A stretch of DNA of 64,000 bases from positions 186,001 through 250,000 of the forward strand of contig CBDCKA010000001.1 in assembly GCA_965218055.1 (NCBI GenBank). The letters run 5' to 3'. The translations under genes and the position numbers were made by a program. How positions within the stretch are numbered: position 1 is the stretch's first letter; every line of letters starts with the position of its first letter. This stretch comes from CBDBKE01 sp965218055 (GTDB lineage: Bacteria; Acidobacteriota; Terriglobia; JAJPHL01; JAPKYU01). The notes beneath the pieces are model-generated. The model ran no database searches and was not told the origin of the DNA. It was given only the letters and a program-made list of their open reading frames with translations. This document shows positions 58,899-64,000 of this stretch, piece after piece.

Positions 58899-59956
58899 AT
58901 GAGGCGAGCAAAAACTTCCTGGCTGCTGCTGGGGGTCTTGTGTCTGGCTCCCTTCGCCGTGACGCAAAACACGGAGTGGGAGACGCACGTCAACGCTGGA
59001 ACCGAGGCGTACCAGCGGGGCCAGTACGTTGAGGCCGAGAAACGATTCCTGGCAGCCCTGAAGGAGGCAGAAAAGTTTGGAGAGCAAGACCCACGGCTGG
59101 CCTCCAGCCTGAACAGCCTGGCCGATATTTACCAAGCCAAGGGCCAGCACAGCGATGCTGAGCCACTCTACCTGCGTTCCATGGCCATCCTGAAGAAGAC
59201 CTTGGGCTCAGGCCACCCGAACGTGGTCGCCGGCCCCACCAATCTGGCTGAGGTGTACCGCGCTCAGGGCAAGTACGCCGAGGCCGAGGCGCTCTATCGC
59301 CGGGCGCTGGGGATGGTCAAGAATACCTTCGGGCGTGAGCACCCGCAGGTGGCCACCAGCCTCAACAACCTGGCCGAGCTGTACCACGACCAGGGCCAGC
59401 ACGCTCAAGCCGAGCCGCTGTTCCGGCGGGCGCTGGCGATCCGTGAGAAGACCCTTGGCCCAGGGCACCTGCAGGTGGCCGCCAGCCTCAACAACCTGGC
59501 CGAGCTGTACCGCGGTCAGGGCCAATACGCCCAGGCTGAGCCGCTCTACCGGCAGGCGCTGACGATCACAGAGGAGACCCTAGACCGGACCACCAGGACG
59601 TCGCCACCGGCCTCAACAACCTGGCCGAGCTCTACTACGCACAGGGCAATCACGCCGACGCCGAGCCACTCTACCAGCGCGCCCTGGCGATCGATGAGAA
59701 AGTCCGGGGGCCTCAGCATCCCAAGGTGGCTACCAGCCTCAACAGCTTGGCGGAGCTGTACCACGACCAAGGCCAGTACACCGAGGCCGAGCCGCTTCAC
59801 CGGCGGGCGCTGGCGATTCGGGAGGAGGCTCTGGGACCCGAGCATCCGGAAGTGGCCACCAGCCTGGAGAACTACGCCAAGCTGTTACGCAAGACCAACC
59901 GGGAGTCCGAGGCCGCCAAAATGGAGGCTCGGGCCCAAGCCATCCGCTCCAAGTAA
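58899..59956 (+). pseudogene. TPR (kinesin light chain-like) protein with one-base frameshift
   Basis: A paralogue of 17681 and 20047. The signal peptide SWLLLGVLCLAPFAVTQ and TPR repeats (YAEAEALYRRALGMVKN, and so on) are intact to about 59580. There LGPDHQ should be encoded, but one G is missing (CTAGACCGG versus CTAGGACCGG), so the original frame changes to unrelated Ser/Thr/Pro-rich sequence up to 60068. The proper frame resumes at 59583 and ends with LRKTNRESEAAKMEARAQAIRSK at 59956. Restored length is about 352 residues. It is either a recent pseudogene or a sequencing error. Confidence 0.75.
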
Positions 59957-60171
59957 CGCTAGCAGGCAGGTGAAGCCGGGGGCCCTTCCGAGTCTTTCGC
60001 CTGGCGCATCTGCGTTTCTCCCGCTGCCTCCACCACGTCCTTCCTTCCTACATAGCCATAGCCTCTGATACTCACCTGTTGGACGCGCCCCTGCTGGTAC
60101 AAAAGTACCGAGGAAAATGTAACCGTTAGCCTATTGGCTGCTTGGAGCGGCTGCGCTTTACTAGGTGCTGT

Positions 60172-61116
60172 ATGGAACGCAAGTTCAAAAAACGAGCTGG
60201 TGGAAGAGGCATCCTACGCGCCATTGCCCTGCTGGCCTGCTTACTGATTGTAGTCTTGTCAGCGAGCTGGCTCTATGCCCCAACAGCTATCCCCATCGAA
60301 AAGTTTGAGCGCGGCTTCGAGGCGACCCGTGACTATCTCAAAGACGGAGGGAGTGCCCTAATCCGCGTTATGAACCAGCCATTACCAATCGGCGTGTCTA
60401 GTCCGGGACTTGACAATGCAGAATCTCATCAAGATGCGCCTTTGGAAGCTCGCCCCCTGGATCCGTTGTCCAGCGGCGACACCAAGAAGCAGAACAAACG
60501 GAGGCAGCTGGCGATTGGCGGGGCGTTTTTGTTTATTCTCATTATGTTTGACCGGTGGAGAAACAGAAGGCTGGAGGCCAGGTCCTCGGCTGCCTATGAC
60601 TCGGTCAGAATTCCTTTTCCTATTCCTGCTGCACACCTTGCTGGTCATCGTACCTGCGTCGATGACCGCTCGCCTGTCACCGAATACGCGACCGCAAAAA
60701 TTCAGCCGGCGAAGCCAGCCGTGCTGCAGGACCGGGCAGAAGAAACAGCGGACTACAGGACCACAAAGATTCTGCCGGGGAAGCTGATCATGCTGAACGA
60801 CCAGAACGGTGCAGAGGAAACAGCGGTGATCTACTTAACGGATCCATCCGGAATGGGCGAGGTGGAAATCGGCCGGGAGAGCCCGGACGTCACCAGCGGA
60901 GTGCGGATCAAGGACAAGGCCAATACGCTCAGCCGGCGCCAGGCGCGCCTGGTCTACTCCGCACGAAGCGGGGAATTCCGGCTGGTCAATCTGGCTGGCG
61001 AGGATTCCAATCCCACCGTCATCAATGGGCGGCGCATGGCGAGGCAGGAGACAGTCCTCGTGGCGAACGACGATATTCTCCAGATGGGGACCATCCGGCT
61101 CAAGTTCTGCGAATAG
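60172..61116 (+). CDS. FHA-domain protein with N-terminal membrane segments
   Basis: A 314-residue protein. A TM helix lies at about 15-40 (ILRAIALLACLLIVVLSASWL), a second hydrophobic segment at about 115-132, a linker follows, then a C-terminal FHA domain (about 218-314: VEIGRESPDVTSG, TLSRRQARLVYS and LVNLAGEDSNPTVINGRR). FHA domains bind phosphothreonine. The conserved GR, SxxH-type SRRQ (Gln in place of the usual His) and N residues are visible. ATG 60172 was preferred to the TTG 30 bp upstream. No kinase is near. Confidence 0.78.
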   Translation: MERKFKKRAGGRGILRAIALLACLLIVVLSASWLYAPTAIPIEKFERGFEATRDYLKDGGSALIRVMNQPLPIGVSSPGLDNAESHQDAPLEARPLDPLSSGDTKKQNKRRQLAIGGAFLFILIMFDRWRNRRLEARSSAAYDSVRIPFPIPAAHLAGHRTCVDDRSPVTEYATAKIQPAKPAVLQDRAEETADYRTTKILPGKLIMLNDQNGAEETAVIYLTDPSGMGEVEIGRESPDVTSGVRIKDKANTLSRRQARLVYSARSGEFRLVNLAGEDSNPTVINGRRMARQETVLVANDDILQMGTIRLKFCE

Positions 61117-61206
61117 CAAAACCCATCGCTCGCTTTTGGCCTTTTGCCGCTTCTTAACAGTCCATAAATCACGCCATAAATCACGCGCTTTTAGAGAGAG
61201 CGGATA

Positions 61207-61230
61207 GTTCGACTCCCGCCGCCACCGCCA
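61207..61230 (+). other. Candidate attR (copy of the ssrA 3' end)
   Basis: GTTCGACTCCCGCCGCC-ACCGCCA repeats the last 24 bases of ssrA (46275-46298) with two mismatches, but without the rest of a tRNA-like domain. Two copies of CATAAATCACGC lie just upstream (61165-61192). Confidence 0.55.
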
Positions 61231-61327
61231 GCTCACCTCCCAACCCCCGCCGTTGACTCTGATGCTTGAGGGTCGTATCCTAGAACTAGAGCGCAATTGT
61301 TTTCGAGCCAGAGGGGGGGGGCGCTCG

Positions 61328-62110
61328 ATGTTTTACCGGGCCAGAATTGGGCTGCTGGCGCTGAGCTTGGTTGCGCTATTGCTGCCGCTATCACTGACGG
61401 CTGCGCCGCGCGGTCGCCGCGGGTTTCGTGGCCACGGCTTCGGTGGCGGTCACAGCGTGAGGCAGGGCCACATTGGCGGAGGTTCCCGCTTCGGTCGTGG
61501 TGTAACTCGCTTTCGCGGCTTCGGCCGCTTCCGTCATGGTGGATTCGGCTTCGGTTTCCACGCAGGCCATGTTCGCTCTCGGTTCAGGATTCGTTCCTCT
61601 CACCGGCCACGGATTTACGGTTACCCCTACGGCTATGCTTATCCCTACGGGTCGTATTACTCCTACGGCTACAGCAACGGAATCGGCTATGGCCTGGGCG
61701 GCGTGACCACAGTCGGCGTGCCGGTTGTCACCGGCTACGCCTCCACCGCTCCATCGTCACCGACGGTCATCATCATCCAGCCGGAACCACAGAGGCCGCC
61801 GGTGCACATGGAAGCGCCGCCGCCGTACGAGAGACGCGGACCAGCCCGCCCGCCGCCCGAACGGAAGGCTGACCGCAGCTACTACACCCGCCCGCCTCCT
61901 GTCCCGCAGGAGCCTGTCCAGCCGCAGACGCTGCTGGTCTTCAAAGACCGTTCCGTCTACTCGGTCGCTGAGTACTGGAAAACCGGCGACCAGCTCTGCT
62001 ACCTCAACAGCTACGGGGTTGGCAAATGCGTCCCCGTTGACGAGCTCGACATGGCCTTCACCAAGAAGCTGAACCAGGGGCGCAACCTGAAATTTGAGCT
62101 GGCGCAGTAG
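61328..62110 (+). CDS. Secreted Gly/Tyr-rich protein of unknown function
   Basis: A 260-residue protein. The signal peptide MFYRARIGLLALSLVALLLPLSLTA is followed by a Gly/Arg/His/Phe-rich region and a Tyr/Gly repeat (YGYPYGYAYPYGSYYSYGYS). After a Pro-rich linker comes a compact C-terminal domain (TLLVFKDRSVYSVAEYWKTGDQLCYLN and VPVDELDMAFTKKLN). ATG 61328 follows GAGGGGGGGG. The C-terminal domain is shared by various exported proteins, from memory. The repeat region may be involved in surface or matrix assembly (inference). Confidence 0.72.
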   Translation: MFYRARIGLLALSLVALLLPLSLTAAPRGRRGFRGHGFGGGHSVRQGHIGGGSRFGRGVTRFRGFGRFRHGGFGFGFHAGHVRSRFRIRSSHRPRIYGYPYGYAYPYGSYYSYGYSNGIGYGLGGVTTVGVPVVTGYASTAPSSPTVIIIQPEPQRPPVHMEAPPPYERRGPARPPPERKADRSYYTRPPPVPQEPVQPQTLLVFKDRSVYSVAEYWKTGDQLCYLNSYGVGKCVPVDELDMAFTKKLNQGRNLKFELAQ

Positions 62111-62253
62111 GCCGCGCGTCCCGAGAACTCCTGAGCGCCACACACACGCGAACAACTGCCCGGCCCACGAACGAGACGCAGTCCAGGCGCGCGATTGCGC
62201 CACAAACTTAAAGCAAAACCTGAAGTGAAGATCGCGCTCGCTAGCGCTGAATT

Positions 62254-63288
62254 TCAGGTAGTGGAGCCGGCGCAGGAGGAGCCGCTGCCGGCGGTGCAGC
62301 CGTAGCAGTGCATCCCGGTGAGGATGCGGCGGCGGCCCAATTCCACGGGGTCGAAGTCGCGGACGTGGCGCGGGTAGGCTGGCTGCAAGGGCAGCTCCAA
62401 CATCTGGTTGAAGTCGCAGTCGTAGAGGGTGCCGTCCCATCCCACCGAAAGCGTGTAGCGGCACATCACTGCGGCGGCGGCGACAGGGTTGTAGGCGTTG
62501 ATCAGCCGCTGCATGTAGCCGGTGTAGTTGCCGGTGCGGAGCAAGAACTCCAGAAAGCGGCTGATGGGCATGTTGGTGATGGTGTAAAGATTGTTGAAGA
62601 CCACGCCGTGGCGCCGTTCCAGTTCCCGTTTGTAATCGCCCTCTACCGCCTGCTGCGCCGGCGGCAGGTAGGCGCCCACCGGGTTGTAGACCAGGTTCAA
62701 CTGGCGCCGCGGGTCGCGCCCGTAGCCCAGCGCGTTCAGCTTTCGCATAGCCTCCATGGACTTGTCAAACACGCCCATCCCGCGTTGTGCGTCGGTCCGC
62801 TCGGCCAGGAAATAGGGCAGGCTGGCGATCACTTCCACCTCGTTGGCCGCCAGGAACTCGGCCAGCCCCTCCTGCGAGGCCAGCAGCAGAACGGTCAAGT
62901 TGCAGCGGTCTATGACGTGGCGGCCTAGCGCACGGGCCTGCTCGACCAGCCAGCGGAAGTCGGGATTCAGTTCCGGAGCGCCGCCGGTGATGTCCACGGT
63001 GGGGATATCGGTGCCCGCCAGAGCCGACAGGCACGATTCCATGGTCTGGCGCGTCATCACCTCGCGCCGGTCCGGACCCGCATCCACGTGGCAATGCCTG
63101 CAGGTCTGGTTGCAGAGCTTGCCCACGTTAATCTGGAAGACGGTAATTCCGGTGGCGGCCAGCGGGGCCAGACCGGAGCTCGCCAGCGCCGCCTCGAAGG
63201 GCTGCAGCCCATTCGGCGCATTGAGAACCCGCAGTTGCTCCTGCGCGGAAGCCAGCGCGTTGCCCTGCGCGTGTAAGCTCAGACCCAT
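62254..63288 (-). CDS. arsS: ArsS-like radical SAM protein (DUF3641 type)
   Basis: A 344-residue radical SAM enzyme of the arsenosugar biosynthesis ArsS type. The cluster motif is CNQTCRHCHVDAGPD (CxxxCxxC). Further motifs are VDITGGAPELNPDFRWLVEQAR, VIDRCNLTVLL, LNLVYNPVGAYLPP, VVFNNLYTITNMPISRFLEFL and the C-terminal DUF3641 cysteine pairs (RYTLSVGWDGTLYDCDFNQML, CYGCTAGSGSSC). ATG 63288 begins GLSLHAQGNALAS. No arsM or other ars gene is next to it. Confidence 0.9.
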   Translation of the reverse strand: MGLSLHAQGNALASAQEQLRVLNAPNGLQPFEAALASSGLAPLAATGITVFQINVGKLCNQTCRHCHVDAGPDRREVMTRQTMESCLSALAGTDIPTVDITGGAPELNPDFRWLVEQARALGRHVIDRCNLTVLLLASQEGLAEFLAANEVEVIASLPYFLAERTDAQRGMGVFDKSMEAMRKLNALGYGRDPRRQLNLVYNPVGAYLPPAQQAVEGDYKRELERRHGVVFNNLYTITNMPISRFLEFLLRTGNYTGYMQRLINAYNPVAAAAVMCRYTLSVGWDGTLYDCDFNQMLELPLQPAYPRHVRDFDPVELGRRRILTGMHCYGCTAGSGSSCAGSTT

Positions 63289-63493
63289 AGCCCAGGACCT
63301 TTCCTCTCGTGAGATTAGCGCAATCCCAAAAAGGATGCATGCTTTTCTTGAGCCAGGTCTTGCGCCAAGTCTTGCGCTAGGTCTTGCGAGAGTCTTGCGC
63401 AGGCGCCGCGTTTCCGTCTCCCCGCTTGACGGCCCTCGGCTTCTCGCGCACAATCAGGGCGTTGTTCCCTCCGACAACACTGCAGGGGCCTTC

Positions 63494-64000
63494 ATGGCCA
63501 GGCTGAAGATCCAAGAGCTGCATCCAACCGCGTTCGCCGCGCTGCTGGGCGGCGCTGTGGCCGTGTTGTTTTGCGTCCTGCACCTGACGGGCGCGCTGAT
63601 GCCGCTCGAGCGAACGGCCTACGACTGGCGCTTCCGCCGCCTGGCCCGGCCGGAGCTGGCCAAGCAAGGATGTCGTCATCATTGCCCTGGACAACGCCAG
63701 CTTCGAGGCGCGTGCCATGCGGGAGGACTATGGGCGCTGGCCCTGGCGCCGGTCGCTGTACGCCTTGCTGTTGTCCTACCTGCATGAAGCCGACGCCCGG
63801 GCCATCGGCATCGACGTGACCTTTGCCGGAGCAGACGCTCACGAGGGTGACGACGAGCTGTTTGCCCACTATCTGGGCCAGAAAGCTGACACCGTCCTGG
63901 CACTCTCCTTTACCGATTCTCCCGGGGCAGTGGAGCCCGAAGACTCGGATTTGCAGCCGAACCAGTGGCGGGTGGAAAACACCGCCTGCGGTCCCGACCG
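63494..64000 (+). pseudogene. CHASE2-domain protein, 5' part, one-base frameshift, 3'-partial
   Basis: The protein begins MARLKIQELHPTAFAALLGG with a TM helix and continues with PLERTAYDWRFRRLARPE, typical of CHASE2. At 63668-63669 there is one G too many. The frame resumes as DVVIIALDNASFEARAM, WRRSLYALLLSYLHEADARAIGIDVTFAG and stays open to the window edge. CHASE2 is an extracellular sensor domain found on adenylate cyclases, kinases and diguanylate cyclases, so the catalytic part is outside the window. The defect may be real or an assembly error. Confidence 0.75.

Larger units (their letters stand above)
46292..61223 (+). mobile_element. Candidate ssrA-integrated genomic island (metal efflux)
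   Basis: A region of about 15 kb starts at the ssrA 3' end and stops at a second copy of that end (61207-61230). It carries a CusCBA operon, a NosL-like gene, several orphan membrane or lipoprotein genes, an IS3 relic and a frameshifted TPR paralogue. Parts of it, especially 54.4-57.5 kb, are more AT-rich than the rest of the window. No integrase or relaxase gene was found, so it would be an immobilised or decayed island. The boundary call rests mainly on the repeat. Confidence 0.5.

Overview
The window reads as a high-GC chromosomal segment of a Gram-negative bacterium, most likely an Acidobacteriota member or a close relative. This is inferred from the type IV pilin set, a Sat-type sulfate adenylyltransferase, an AmmeMemoRadiSam radical SAM enzyme, the kinesin-light-chain TPR lipoproteins and a small secreted SLGDAARR-type coiled-coil protein next to an NtrC-type regulator. 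No 16S rRNA gene is present, so the phylum is not proven.

Layout. 1-6.4 kb: acyl-CoA metabolism (a B12-dependent acyl-CoA mutase split into two subunits, a thiolase-like protein, its DUF35 OB-fold partner and a YbgC-type thioesterase). The thiolase-like gene is broken by an IS1380-family insertion that carries a piece of a DNA methyltransferase gene and is bounded by 5-bp direct repeats. 6.4-9.1 kb: glycosyltransferases, one intact GT2, one intact GT4 and two GT4 relics. 9.1-13.5 kb: prepilin peptidase, a PilS-like sensor kinase and a PilR/NtrC-like sigma-54 activator. 14-17.6 kb: sat, tRNA-Pro and amrS. 17.6-21.2 kb: a block of TPR and ankyrin lipoprotein genes with three copies of a shared leader, flanked by a 45-bp direct repeat copied from the 3' end of amrS. 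21.4-30.5 kb (minus strand): ECF sigma/anti-sigma operon, an ABC-2 exporter operon, a TPR membrane protein and two tandem type IV pilin genes, one with a good sigma-54 promoter. 30.6-45.5 kb: vitamin B6 synthase (pdxST), a degenerate AMP-binding protein, MBL hydrolase, YgfZ, ICMT, an orphan nuoB, a zinc-type alcohol dehydrogenase, a PilZ protein with a pseudo-receiver, XdhC/MocA-like molybdenum hydroxylase maturation genes, an aminotransferase, a SYLF protein, a lytic transglycosylase and a GAF-like protein.

45.9-61.2 kb: ssrA (tmRNA), followed by what looks like a genomic island. The last 24 nt of ssrA recur at 61207-61230 (22 of 24 identical, the first 17 perfect), about 15 kb away. The interval holds a CusCBA-type heavy-metal efflux operon preceded by a small cysteine-containing secreted protein, a NosL-like membrane protein, several hypothetical membrane or lipoproteins (one with a ribosomal L7/L12 C-terminal-like domain), an IS3 relic, a frameshifted TPR paralogue and an FHA protein. 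No integrase was found. 61.3-64 kb: a Tyr/Gly-rich secreted protein, an arsS-like radical SAM gene and the 5' part of a CHASE2-domain gene.

How the genes may work together: the pilD-pilS-pilR-like cluster and the sigma-54 promoter in front of a pilin gene form a plausible pilus regulatory circuit within one window. The metal island combines a periplasmic metal-binding adaptor, an RND pump, an outer-membrane channel and a NosL-like metal-binding candidate. Several genes differ from an open frame by one base, often in a run of G, so some apparent pseudogenes could be assembly or base-calling errors.
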